Source: Lachnospiraceae bacterium (GTDB lineage Bacteria > Bacillota > Clostridia > Lachnospirales > Lachnospiraceae). From it: a DNA stretch of 46,512 nucleotides. The stretch is taken from NCBI GenBank assembly GCA_017472605.1, contig JAFUPV010000040.1, positions 1-46,512 of the forward strand, given 5' to 3'. The position numbers were made by a program, and so were the translations under genes. The notes under the pieces were generated by a model that had not been told where the DNA came from, made no database searches, and was given only the letters and a program-made list of their open reading frames with translations. Shown piece after piece: positions 15,888 to 24,528 of this stretch. The first letter of the stretch is position 1. Every line of letters begins with the position of its first letter.

Positions 15888-17768
15888 ATGATGAAGTATA
15901 TGGATGTTAGAACTGCTTCGAGCCTTTGGAACCTTACAGAGAGAAGAATCACTGCTCTTTGCCGGGATGGACGAATAGAAGGTGCAAAGAAAGAAGGCGG
16001 TATATGGTTTCTTCCAGACAATGCAGAGAAACCTGTGGATGGACGAACAAATAAGTTTTCCAGAGCTGTGAAGAAAACAGATAATCTGCCATTGCCCATC
16101 GGTGTATCGAATTATAAAGAATTGGTTGACAGCTATTACTATGTCGATAAAACACTGATGATCCGGGAGTTTATTGATTCCCGTCCTAAGGTTTCTCTCT
16201 TTACGCGTCCGAGACGTTTTGGAAAAACGCTTGCTATGGATATGATAAAAACTTTTTTTGAACGATCGGAAAACGACAATACTGCTTATTTTAAAGATAA
16301 AAAGATTTGGTCGTGCGGAGAAAAGTATCGCAGCGAACAGGGAAAATATCCTGTTATTTCCGTAACGTTCAAGGATATCAAATATCCGACCTGGGAGAAG
16401 TCTCTTGAAGCAATTCGTGATGTGATTGCAGCTGAATATCGCAGACATATCTATTTGCTTGACAGTGAAATGTGTAATGAATATGACAAAAAATATTTCC
16501 GCAGTATCGTTGAAGGCACTGTATCGGAAGTGGGGTTGGCAAGTGCTCTTCGTAATCTGTCTGGTATGCTTCATGTTCATTATGGGAAGCCGACTGTCAT
16601 AATTATTGATGAATACGATACACCGATTCAGCAGGGCTACATGGCTGAGTATTATAAACAGATTATCAGTTTTATGCGAAATCTTTTGTCCGGTGCTTTT
16701 AAGGATAATCAGGATCTTGCATTCGGATTTATGACAGGAATTTTGCGTGTCGCAAAAGAAAGTATTTTCAGTGGGTTAAACAACCTTGCAATCCATTCGA
16801 TTCTGGATGAAAAATACTGTGAATACTTTGGCTTTACTGCGGATGAAGTACGGGAAATGGCAGAATACTATGGCGTTTCCAACAAGTATAACGATATCTG
16901 TGAATGGTATGACGGTTATCATTTTGGAGACATTGACATTTTTAATCCATGGTCTGTGATTAATTATTTTTATAATCGTTATTTTTCGAAGGCTTATTGG
17001 CTGTCTACCGGAGATAACAGCATTATTCGGCAAATTGTTTCGGAAGCGGATGATGAAACTGCAGACAATCTGCATAAGCTGATGCAGGGACAGATGATTT
17101 CTTCTTATGTGGATACATCTGTTATTTATCCGGAGATCAAAAGCAATCCGACTACCATCTACAGTTTTCTTCTTGCTGCCGGCTATTTGAAAGTGATGAA
17201 AAAGGATGACCTGCACGACGGCAATTCCATCTGTGATCTTGCAATCCCGAATAAAGAAATTTTTTATGTATATGAAAAAGAAATTCTTTCTGCCCTTTCG
17301 GATGTGATTCCTCAGTCGGCAGCAATTGCAATTCAGCAGGCTATTATGAAACAGGATGTTCCGAAGCTTCAGGAAAGTTTGCAAAACATGCTGCTTAACA
17401 CAATCAGCTCATTTGATTATGCGCATGAGAATTTTTACCATGGATTAATTCTTGGCATTTGCGCAATCATGAACAACCGGTATCATGTGGATTCAAACAG
17501 GGAATCGGGGCATGGAAGATATGATATTCAACTGAAACCAATGAACAAAAAACTTCCGGGAATTATAATAGAGCTTAAAGTGTTAAAGAAAGATGTGGAA
17601 GAGGACAGTATTGAGAGCGAACTGAAGAAATCAGCCCAGGATGCTTTGAATCAGATTGAGAGAAAGCAGTATGCTGCTGCAATGAAAAAGGAAGGCATTA
17701 CCCGGTTCTTTAAAATTGGAGTATCTTTCTATAAGAAACATGTTAAGTTGGCAAGTATAAGCGAATAG
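15888..17768 (+). CDS. AAA-ATPase-like / PD-(D/E)XK nuclease-like protein with N-terminal HTH
   Basis: 626 residues. Residues 1-60 resemble an excisionase/MerR-type winged HTH (ASSLWNLTERRITALCRDGRI). The AAA-ATPase_like domain follows, with the family's Walker A variant RPRRFGKT (107-114, Lys113) and Walker B IIIDEYD (Asp241, Glu242). The C-terminus is a PD-(D/E)XK module with GRYD (Asp546) and IIELK (Glu562, Lys564). This family is abundant in gut Bacteroidetes and Clostridia and has no settled function; defence or mobile-element roles have been proposed. ATG 15888 or 15891 both lie after GGAGG (15878-15882); ATG 15876 overlaps that site and is less likely. Its own promoter and its position between conserved blocks suggest an acquired gene. 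Confidence 0.83.
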   Translation: MMKYMDVRTASSLWNLTERRITALCRDGRIEGAKKEGGIWFLPDNAEKPVDGRTNKFSRAVKKTDNLPLPIGVSNYKELVDSYYYVDKTLMIREFIDSRPKVSLFTRPRRFGKTLAMDMIKTFFERSENDNTAYFKDKKIWSCGEKYRSEQGKYPVISVTFKDIKYPTWEKSLEAIRDVIAAEYRRHIYLLDSEMCNEYDKKYFRSIVEGTVSEVGLASALRNLSGMLHVHYGKPTVIIIDEYDTPIQQGYMAEYYKQIISFMRNLLSGAFKDNQDLAFGFMTGILRVAKESIFSGLNNLAIHSILDEKYCEYFGFTADEVREMAEYYGVSNKYNDICEWYDGYHFGDIDIFNPWSVINYFYNRYFSKAYWLSTGDNSIIRQIVSEADDETADNLHKLMQGQMISSYVDTSVIYPEIKSNPTTIYSFLLAAGYLKVMKKDDLHDGNSICDLAIPNKEIFYVYEKEILSALSDVIPQSAAIAIQQAIMKQDVPKLQESLQNMLLNTISSFDYAHENFYHGLILGICAIMNNRYHVDSNRESGHGRYDIQLKPMNKKLPGIIIELKVLKKDVEEDSIESELKKSAQDALNQIERKQYAAAMKKEGITRFFKIGVSFYKKHVKLASISE

Positions 17769-17883
17769 TTATATGTTCGACCGGAATGGTTCGATATCCA
17801 TGCAAATGTGACAGAATCCCTGTATTGAAACAAAAACCGGAAAAGTCTGTACAATTTACGCAAAAATAAAATGAACGCTTGTT

Positions 17884-17912
17884 TTGTTGCCTGAAATATG
17901 TTACTATATAAT
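17884..17912 (+). promoter_or_regulatory. Promoter of the holB operon
   Basis: TTGTTG (17884-17889), a 17-base spacer and a perfect TATAAT (17907-17912) lie about 115 bases upstream of holB. This argues against the longer in-frame start at 17884. Confidence 0.65.
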
Positions 17913-18027
17913 CAGCCAGATGTGTTCAGCTATCGGAATTCCGGAATGGAAGGAGACGTTCAAAAACATGGCCTGTTTCCGGTCGGAAGGACGATACAGA
18001 CAAGCAGAAAGAAAGGGGTGCGTAGGA

Positions 18028-19023
18028 ATGGCTAGTTTCGAAAAAATTATTGGCAACGATCAGGTGCGTGCATATTTCAGACATGCAATCAGTTCAGGAA
18101 AGATTTCTCATTGCTACGTGCTGAGCGGTGAGGATGGAATCGGTAAGAAGATGATGGCGAAGGCGTTTGCCCAGACACTTCTTTGCGAGTCTCAGGTGGG
18201 ACGTCCCTGTCAGACCTGTCACTCCTGTGTTCAGTTTATGAGCAACAACCATCCGGATGTGATCTATGTGACTCATGAGAAGCCAACGGTAATCGGTGTG
18301 GATGATGTGCGGAAAGGAATTGTTGAGGACATTCAGATTCGTCCGTACAGCAGTGATTACAAGATCTATATTGTGGACGAGGCCCAGAAGCTGTCGGTTC
18401 AGGCGCAGAACGCGCTGTTAAAGACCATTGAGGAGCCGCCGGCCTATGGGATTCTGATCCTGCTGACAACCAATGCTTCCGCGCTGCTGGACACGATCCG
18501 TTCCAGAAGCATCATTCTTTCCATGCGCCCGATTTCCGATGAGGAACTGATTCGTGTGCTTCACAGAGAGAATGTGGATGCGGACAAGATTCCGTCTCTG
18601 GTGAAGTTTGCCCAGGGAAACATCGGTAAGGCGATGAAGCTTTCGGCTTCGGAAAATTTCTCTGCAATGGTGAATCAGATCATGGATCTGCTGAAGATGG
18701 CGGATTCCCTCAGCTTTGATGCGCTGCTGACGGGAATTGAGAATCTGGAGAAATACCGGATCGATATCAAGGACTGTCTGACCTTCATCCGCATGTGGTT
18801 CCGCGATGTTTTGATGTACAAGGCGACAAGCGATCCGAATCTGCTTGTGTTTGGAGAGGAAATGATGGCAATCCGCAAATATTCGTCCCGCTGCAGCTAC
18901 AACGGAATTAACCGGATTCTGGAGCAGATCGATTCAACGGAGCGCCGTCTGGATGCAAACGTAAACTTTACGCTTTCCATGGAGCTTCTGTGGATGACAA
19001 TCCGGGATGGAAGCAAGGCGTAA
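18028..19023 (+). CDS. holB: DNA polymerase III delta' subunit
   Basis: The delta' subunit of the clamp loader that places the sliding clamp on primed DNA. The 331-residue protein has an AAA+ fold with a degenerate P-loop (GEDGIGKK), a four-cysteine zinc module (CESQVGRPCQTCHSC), the DEAQKL Walker B-like segment, and a RSRS sequence at the place of the SRC motif. ATG 18028 follows AAAGGGG. In Firmicutes holB is regularly next to ricT, as here, and near the speA-like gene and a nucleotide kinase, which here are 10 kb upstream. Confidence 0.92.
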   Translation: MASFEKIIGNDQVRAYFRHAISSGKISHCYVLSGEDGIGKKMMAKAFAQTLLCESQVGRPCQTCHSCVQFMSNNHPDVIYVTHEKPTVIGVDDVRKGIVEDIQIRPYSSDYKIYIVDEAQKLSVQAQNALLKTIEEPPAYGILILLTTNASALLDTIRSRSIILSMRPISDEELIRVLHRENVDADKIPSLVKFAQGNIGKAMKLSASENFSAMVNQIMDLLKMADSLSFDALLTGIENLEKYRIDIKDCLTFIRMWFRDVLMYKATSDPNLLVFGEEMMAIRKYSSRCSYNGINRILEQIDSTERRLDANVNFTLSMELLWMTIRDGSKA

Positions 19024-19123
19024 AAACGGAAACGAATGCGTAAGTCCGAAAGACCTGCGCGGGCAGGTGAGTCCTGTTGATGGGGATGTAAGAAGCATCA
19101 TTTGGTAATAGATTGGAGTAGCA

Positions 19124-20029
19124 ATGATTAAAGTAATTGGTGTCAGATTTCGAAGAGCCGGAAAGATCTACTATTTTGATCCAATGGGTCTGGAAATCGA
19201 GGAAGGAATGCATGTCATTGTCGAGACTGCAAGAGGAATCGAGTATGGCTATGTGGTACTGGGAATCCGGGAGATGGATGACGAGAAGGTGATCCAGCCG
19301 CTGAAGCCGGTTCTTCGGATCGCAACGGAAAACGACGACAGGATCGCAGACGAGAATAAGCGCAAGGAAAAGGATGCGTTTAAGGTATGTCTGGAAAAGA
19401 TCCGAAAACATAATCTGGAAATGAAACTGATTGATGTGGAATATACCTTTGACAACAACAAGGTACTGTTCTACTTCACGGCAGACGGCCGTGTGGATTT
19501 CAGAGAGCTGGTCAAGGATCTGGCTTCTGTCTTCCGCACCAGAATTGAGCTTCGCCAGATCGGTGTCAGAGATGAGACAAAGATCCTGGGCGGAATCGGT
19601 ATCTGCGGACGTCCGCTTTGCTGCAACACGTTTTTGCCGGAATTTATTCCTGTTTCCATTAAGATGGCGAAGGAACAGAATCTGTCTTTGAATCCGGTGA
19701 AGATTTCCGGTGTCTGCGGAAGGCTGATGTGCTGTCTGAAGAACGAGGAAGAAACCTACGAATACCTGAACAGCAAGCTGCCGAACATCGGTGACCAGGT
19801 AACGACAGACGATGGCCTGAAGGGTGAGGTTCACAGCGTCAGCGTTCTCCGTCAGCAGGTTAAGGTGGTTGTTACGGTTGGCAAGGATGATAAGGAAATC
19901 CGCGATTATAAGGTTTCCCAGCTGAAGTTCAAGCCCCGCAGGAAGAAAGATAAGGGCCCGATTTCGGATAATGAGCTGAAGGCTTTGGAAGCACTGGAAA
20001 AGAAGGAAGGAAAATCAAAACTTCAATGA
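19124..20029 (+). CDS. ricT: PSP1-domain protein RicT (YaaT)
   Basis: In Bacillus, RicT works with RicA and RicF in a complex carrying 4Fe-4S clusters that promotes mRNA maturation by RNase Y and affects sporulation and competence. The 301-residue protein has the PSP1 domain with conserved cysteines in GICGRPLCC and GVCGRLMCC. The C-terminus is a basic Lys-rich tail. The ribosome site is TTGGAG. It overlaps trmN6 by 4 bases (ATGA). Confidence 0.9.
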   Translation: MIKVIGVRFRRAGKIYYFDPMGLEIEEGMHVIVETARGIEYGYVVLGIREMDDEKVIQPLKPVLRIATENDDRIADENKRKEKDAFKVCLEKIRKHNLEMKLIDVEYTFDNNKVLFYFTADGRVDFRELVKDLASVFRTRIELRQIGVRDETKILGGIGICGRPLCCNTFLPEFIPVSIKMAKEQNLSLNPVKISGVCGRLMCCLKNEEETYEYLNSKLPNIGDQVTTDDGLKGEVHSVSVLRQQVKVVVTVGKDDKEIRDYKVSQLKFKPRRKKDKGPISDNELKALEALEKKEGKSKLQ

Positions 20030-20781
20030 TTGACAAGCAAATGACAATTTCGTTAAATCCGGACGAACGAGTGGATGACCTGGAGAGGGACGGGCTTGTT
20101 CTGATCCAGAATAAAAAGCTCTTCCGCTACGGCGTGGATGCGGTGCTGTTGTCATGGTTTGCCAGAGCGAAGGAAGGAGAAACGGTTCTGGATCTTTGTA
20201 CCGGAACCGGTGTGATACCGATTCTGATGACGGCGAAGACGTCAGCCAGACATTTTACCGGACTGGAAATCCAGCCGGAGGTTGCCGGGATGGCTTCCAG
20301 AAGTGTGAAACTGAATGGCCTGGAGGATCGGGTATCCATTGTGACAGGTGATGTTAAGGAAGCTTCTCAGTTGTTCGGGGGAGCTTCTTTTGACGTTGTG
20401 ACGGTGAATCCGCCCTATCTGGCAGGAAATGGCGGTCTTCATAATGAAGACGAAAGCAAGGCAATTTCGAGACATGAGATTCTCTGTTCTCTGGATGATG
20501 TGGTGAGGGAAAGCAGTAAGGTTCTGAAACCGGGCGGAAGAATTTATATGGTTCACCGGCCGTTTCGGCTGACGGACATTCTGGTGGCAATGACGAAGTA
20601 CCGGATCTCTCCGCGCAGACTGTGCATGGTTTATCCCCGTGTGTCCAGAGAGGCGAATCTGGTTCTGGTGGAAGGAGTCAGAGGCGGACGGACACAGATC
20701 AAGGCGGAAGCGCCGGTAATCCTGCAGGAAGAGAATGGAGAAGAAACGCTTCTGATCCGGCAGATTCACGGCCGGGCGTGA
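20026..20781 (+). CDS. tRNA1(Val) adenine-N6 methyltransferase-like
   Basis: A class I SAM-dependent methyltransferase of 251 residues, TrmN6/YfiC family, which in characterised members methylates A37 of tRNA-Val. The SAM motif LDLCTGTGVIP (motif I) and the N6-adenine catalytic motif NPPY (128-131) are present. It is coupled to ricT and lies 124 bases before rsmI, the usual Firmicutes order. The exact substrate is inferred from the family and neighbours. Confidence 0.87.
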   Translation: MIDKQMTISLNPDERVDDLERDGLVLIQNKKLFRYGVDAVLLSWFARAKEGETVLDLCTGTGVIPILMTAKTSARHFTGLEIQPEVAGMASRSVKLNGLEDRVSIVTGDVKEASQLFGGASFDVVTVNPPYLAGNGGLHNEDESKAISRHEILCSLDDVVRESSKVLKPGGRIYMVHRPFRLTDILVAMTKYRISPRRLCMVYPRVSREANLVLVEGVRGGRTQIKAEAPVILQEENGEETLLIRQIHGRA

Positions 20782-20905
20782 GTCAGCGGATCGTAAGGAG
20801 CGGAAGCGGGAGTGTCTGCAAAGCAGATGAGGAAGCCGGTTAACAGGAGCTTTTGTCTGCCTGTGAAGAACGGTTTGAAAAATCAGACAGCAGGAGTATA
20901 GAAGG

Positions 20906-21769
20906 ATGGAATATATGGAACAGCAGGAAAAGGGAATGTTGTATCTGTGCGCAACGCCCATTGGGAATCTGGAGGACATTACTTACCGGGTGCTGCGGAC
21001 GCTGAAGGAAGTGGATCTGATTGCGGCGGAGGATACCAGAAACAGCATCAAGCTTCTGAATCACTTCGAAATCGATACGCCGATGACCAGCTACCATGAA
21101 TACAATAAATATGATAAGGCGGATTATCTGGTGCAGCAGATGCTTGCCGGTAAGAAGATTGCCTGCATTACCGATGCGGGAACACCTGGAATTTCCGATC
21201 CGGGTGAGGAACTGGTGAAGAAGTGCTATGAAGCCGGAATTCCGGTGACTTCGCTGCCGGGACCGGCTGCCTGTGTGACGGCACTGACCATGTCCGGCCT
21301 GTCTACAAGACGGTTCTGCTTTGAGGCGTTTCTGCCTGCGGATAAGAAGGAGAGACGGGAGATTCTGGAGGAGCTGAAGCGGGAGACGAGGACGATCATT
21401 GTCTATGAAGCGCCGCATCATCTGGTGAAGACGCTGGAACAGCTTTATGAGGCACTGGGCGACCGGAAAATCAGTGTGTGCCGGGAACTGACCAAGCGCT
21501 ATGAAACGGTTTTCCGCAGCACGCTGGCGGAGGCGCTGGCATATTATCAGGCGAATGATCCCAAGGGCGAGTGCGTCATGGTGATCGAGGGTCTGGATCC
21601 GAAGCAGGTGAAGGCAGACGCGCAGAAGGCGTGGGAGGAGATTTCGCTGGAAGAACACATGAAGCAGTACGAGGATCAGGGAATCGACCGGAAGGAAGCA
21701 ATGAAGCTGGTGGCGAAGGACCGCGGAATCAGCAAGCGTGACGTGTATCAGGCGTTGAATAAGGGATAA
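20906..21769 (+). CDS. rsmI: 16S rRNA (cytidine-1402-2'-O)-methyltransferase
   Basis: RsmI methylates the ribose of C1402 in the ribosomal P-site decoding region. The 287-residue protein has the tetrapyrrole-methylase fold with family motifs CATPIGNLEDITYR, AAEDTRN and ITDAGTPGISDPG. The start follows AGGAG. It closes the holB-ricT-trmN6-rsmI unit and is followed by a terminator. Confidence 0.95.
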   Translation: MEYMEQQEKGMLYLCATPIGNLEDITYRVLRTLKEVDLIAAEDTRNSIKLLNHFEIDTPMTSYHEYNKYDKADYLVQQMLAGKKIACITDAGTPGISDPGEELVKKCYEAGIPVTSLPGPAACVTALTMSGLSTRRFCFEAFLPADKKERREILEELKRETRTIIVYEAPHHLVKTLEQLYEALGDRKISVCRELTKRYETVFRSTLAEALAYYQANDPKGECVMVIEGLDPKQVKADAQKAWEEISLEEHMKQYEDQGIDRKEAMKLVAKDRGISKRDVYQALNKG

Positions 21770-21782
21770 GAGACGATAAGAG

Positions 21783-21815
21783 AATTCCGGCAGACCAGTA
21801 ATCTGCCGGAATTTT
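21783..21815 (+). terminator. Rho-independent terminator after rsmI
   Basis: A perfect 12-bp stem AATTCCGGCAGA / TCTGCCGGAATT (21783-21794, 21802-21813) with a 7-base loop is followed by a T-rich stretch. Confidence 0.85.
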
Positions 21816-21884
21816 GATATTTTATACATACGGCCGAACGCTGCAAAACCGATTTTTTGAAATCGAAATAAATTTGAAACATGT

Positions 21885-21913
21885 TGTAACCGTTGGATAA
21901 AAATTCCCTCTGA
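21885..21913 (+). promoter_or_regulatory. Candidate ECF-type promoter of the sigma/serpin operon
   Basis: TGTAAC (21885-21890), 16 bases, then CCTCTGA (21907-21913) resemble the TGTAACC and CGTCTA elements of extracytoplasmic-function promoters. A TGAAAC at 21875 is an alternative -35. No sigma-A promoter is evident in the same gap, so autoregulation is plausible. By-eye match only. Confidence 0.35.
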
Positions 21914-22049
21914 CAGAGTGAAGGGCGAAAACAGATCTGTCTGCATGGGTGCAGGACATGGGAGACAGGGAAAAATGCAGATGACCGCAGATACTTAGCG
22001 AAAGGCAGGCGGAGCGGTTAAGGAAATGGAATGGCAAGGGGGTGAGCAG

Positions 22050-22604
22050 ATGGAAGACGAGGAGATTGTCAGATTGTATTTCAGACGAGATGAGGAGGCA
22101 ATCCGGGAAACGGATCAAAGCTATGGAGTGAAGCTGAATCGTCTTGCGCTGAGGATTCTGAATAACAGGGAGGATGCGGAAGAATGTGTTAATGACACGT
22201 ACCTGAAGGCCTGGGATACGATTCCGCCTCAGCGTCCCCGTTTTCTGTATGCTTACCTGGCAAAGATCTGCCGGTTCTTTTCCTTTGGAAAGCTGGACTG
22301 GAAAAATGCGGCGAAGAGAAAGGCGGAAGTGGTGGAATTGACTGCGGAAATGGAAAGCTGCATTCCGGATGGAAGAGTGGAGCGGCAGCTGGAGGGAGAG
22401 GAAATCGGCCGGCTGGTCAGCCGCTTCCTTTACAGCATTCCCCAGGAAAACCGTCTCCTGTTCATGCGCCGCTACTGGTACATGGAATCAATCCAGGAGA
22501 TTGCGCTCCGGTTTGGCATCAGTGAAAGCAATGCAAAGATAAAACTGTTTCGCATTCGGAATCAATTGAAAGAGTTTCTGGAAAGAGAGGGAATTCATTT
22601 ATGA
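22050..22604 (+). CDS. ECF-like sigma-70 family RNA polymerase sigma factor
   Basis: A small sigma factor of 184 residues with region 2 (LALRILNNREDAEECVNDTYLKAW) and region 4 (ESIQEIALRFGISESNAKIKLFRIR, its HTH) and nothing else. It would direct RNA polymerase to promoters of a small regulon, likely its own operon. ATG 22050 follows AAGGGGG at good distance; an in-frame ATG at 22026 is possible. It overlaps the next gene by 4 bases; that product carries an anti-sigma-like N-terminus, the usual arrangement for a sigma and its inhibitor. Confidence 0.9.
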   Translation: MEDEEIVRLYFRRDEEAIRETDQSYGVKLNRLALRILNNREDAEECVNDTYLKAWDTIPPQRPRFLYAYLAKICRFFSFGKLDWKNAAKRKAEVVELTAEMESCIPDGRVERQLEGEEIGRLVSRFLYSIPQENRLLFMRRYWYMESIQEIALRFGISESNAKIKLFRIRNQLKEFLEREGIHL

Positions 22605-24475
22605 CAGGTAATGAACTTCTGGAAGGAATCAGCTTTGTGGATGAACGGCTGGTGATGGAAGCAGAAGAGACGATTGTGAAGAAGAAAAAAGTAAAACGGA
22701 TTCCCTGGAATTCGTTTGCAGCGGCAGCAGCCGGGATTGTTGTTGTGACGGGAGCAGCGGCGGCCTGGAGTCTGCAGTCAGGAAATGGAATCCGGATGAC
22801 AGGTTCGCCTCATGGAAATCCCATCTCGCTGTTGTTTTCCTCGTCGGAAGAAAAGGAAGATGAGACAAATGAGGTTGAACTGTACGGGGCGGCAAACGCG
22901 TCAACGAAAGGATTGGAGATTGCGGAGAAACCGGAGGCAACAGTAGAACAAGAGACAACGATAGAAACAGGAATGAATTCGGCAATTCCGACCAAACCGG
23001 CGGATTCCGAAGCGACACTGTCAGGAACGATAGAACTGGCACAGCCTGAAATTTCGTCCTCTGCAGCCGGATCGACAGCTGCAGCGGAAGTGATTGCACT
23101 GGAAATGGAACCGACCAAACAGGCGGTTCTGGGAACCGGGGACAGGAATGAAACGGTGGGCGAGACAAGTCCGATCAGTGTGGCTGCGGTTCAGAAAACG
23201 GAGGAAGAATGCATAGCGGAGGCTGAAAATGAAAATGCGGCAGAAACGTCTGTTGTGGCTACTGCGGAAACGGAAGTGAGCAATCAGGTGAAGCAGATTG
23301 CTTCTTCCACCAATGAACTGGGCAAGAAGCTGATGGCCGAACTGATCAAAGAAAGTGATGGGGATAATGTGCTGATTTCTTCTTACAGCATTGAAACAGC
23401 ACTGTCGCTGCTGAGTCACTGTTCACAGGAAGGAGAGGCAATCGACCAGCTGCGTGGTTTTCTCGGTACAGACCAGATGACGGAGTCGGAGCTTCTGGCG
23501 GCACAGGCAGAGCTGATGGCGATTCTGTGCGGGGATATGGAAAAGACGGAGAAGCAGAGTCCGGATTCGGGAGAGAATGCGGAGGAAAGCGCCAATGAGC
23601 GAACGGAAAGAGCCTGTGTGGTGGAGATTGCCAATGCCGTCTATGTGAATGAGGATCTTCCGCTGGTACCGGCTTTTGAACAGATGCCGAAGCTGCTGGA
23701 AAGCTATCAGAGTGAGATTGCGGTAAAGGATCTGTCAGCAGTGGATACGATGAATGAAATCAATGACTGGGTGAATGAGAAGACCCATGAAATGATTCCG
23801 TCTGTCCTGGATGAGCCGTTTGATGAGATGATGCAGATGGTTCTGATGAACACGGTATATTTTTATGGCAGCTGGCTCCATGATTTCCGGGGAACGCCGG
23901 TGGAAAATCAGCCGTTCTATGGCGCGGATCGGGAAACGGAAGTGCCGATGATGAGACAAAAGAATACGTTCCTTTACGCGGAGACGGAGGACTATCAGAT
24001 CATTCAGCTGCCGTATCAGGCAGATTACCGGATGGACGTTTATCTGCCGAAGGATGTGGAGCTGACGGGACAGTGGAGTCAGGAGGGATATCTGCAGCAG
24101 CTGACGGAGGAAGCATATCCGTTTGAGGAAACAAGAGTGATTCTGCAGATGCCTCAGTTTGAAATGGAATTTGGTGTGGAGCTGAGCCAGGTGCTGGAAT
24201 CCATGGGATTGGAATCTGTTTTTGAACCACAGATCTATGACCGGATCAGTGAGACGGAACTTGGTGTCGGTCAGATTCTTCACAAGACGGCACTCCGGAA
24301 TGATGTGGAGGGAACAGAAGCGGCAGCTTTGACCATGGTGACCATGTACGGTGCAGCAATGGAAACGGTAATTCCGGTGGAGATGACGATTGACCGACCA
24401 TTTTATTTTACAATTACCCATGAAGAAACCGGATTGGATCTGTTTGAGGGATGTATTCTGAATCTGGAGGAATAA
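22601..24475 (+). CDS. Membrane-anchored serpin with anti-sigma-like N-terminus
   Basis: 624 residues. Residues 1-36 are cytoplasmic and of the short ELLEGISFVDE...KKKK type found on transmembrane partners of clostridial ECF factors. A membrane helix spans about 37-57. An acidic Thr/Ala/Ser/Glu-rich stalk runs to about 225, and a complete serpin domain covers about 228-624. Serpin landmarks are the NDWVNEKTHEMIPS segment, LMNTVYF, the hinge GTEAAALT (571-578) and the IDRPFYF strand. Counting from G571 as P15 puts P1 near Ala585, so an elastase-type target is possible. Serpins trap serine or cysteine proteases by cleavage-driven refolding. Gene order and the N-terminus suggest this one also holds the sigma factor at the membrane. 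That dual role is inference. Confidence 0.82.
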   Translation: MTGNELLEGISFVDERLVMEAEETIVKKKKVKRIPWNSFAAAAAGIVVVTGAAAAWSLQSGNGIRMTGSPHGNPISLLFSSSEEKEDETNEVELYGAANASTKGLEIAEKPEATVEQETTIETGMNSAIPTKPADSEATLSGTIELAQPEISSSAAGSTAAAEVIALEMEPTKQAVLGTGDRNETVGETSPISVAAVQKTEEECIAEAENENAAETSVVATAETEVSNQVKQIASSTNELGKKLMAELIKESDGDNVLISSYSIETALSLLSHCSQEGEAIDQLRGFLGTDQMTESELLAAQAELMAILCGDMEKTEKQSPDSGENAEESANERTERACVVEIANAVYVNEDLPLVPAFEQMPKLLESYQSEIAVKDLSAVDTMNEINDWVNEKTHEMIPSVLDEPFDEMMQMVLMNTVYFYGSWLHDFRGTPVENQPFYGADRETEVPMMRQKNTFLYAETEDYQIIQLPYQADYRMDVYLPKDVELTGQWSQEGYLQQLTEEAYPFEETRVILQMPQFEMEFGVELSQVLESMGLESVFEPQIYDRISETELGVGQILHKTALRNDVEGTEAAALTMVTMYGAAMETVIPVEMTIDRPFYFTITHEETGLDLFEGCILNLEE

Positions 24476-24528
24476 ACTGGGATTCGGTTCATTGGGACGT
24501 CAGAATGGAAGAAAGGGGGTATATCCTT

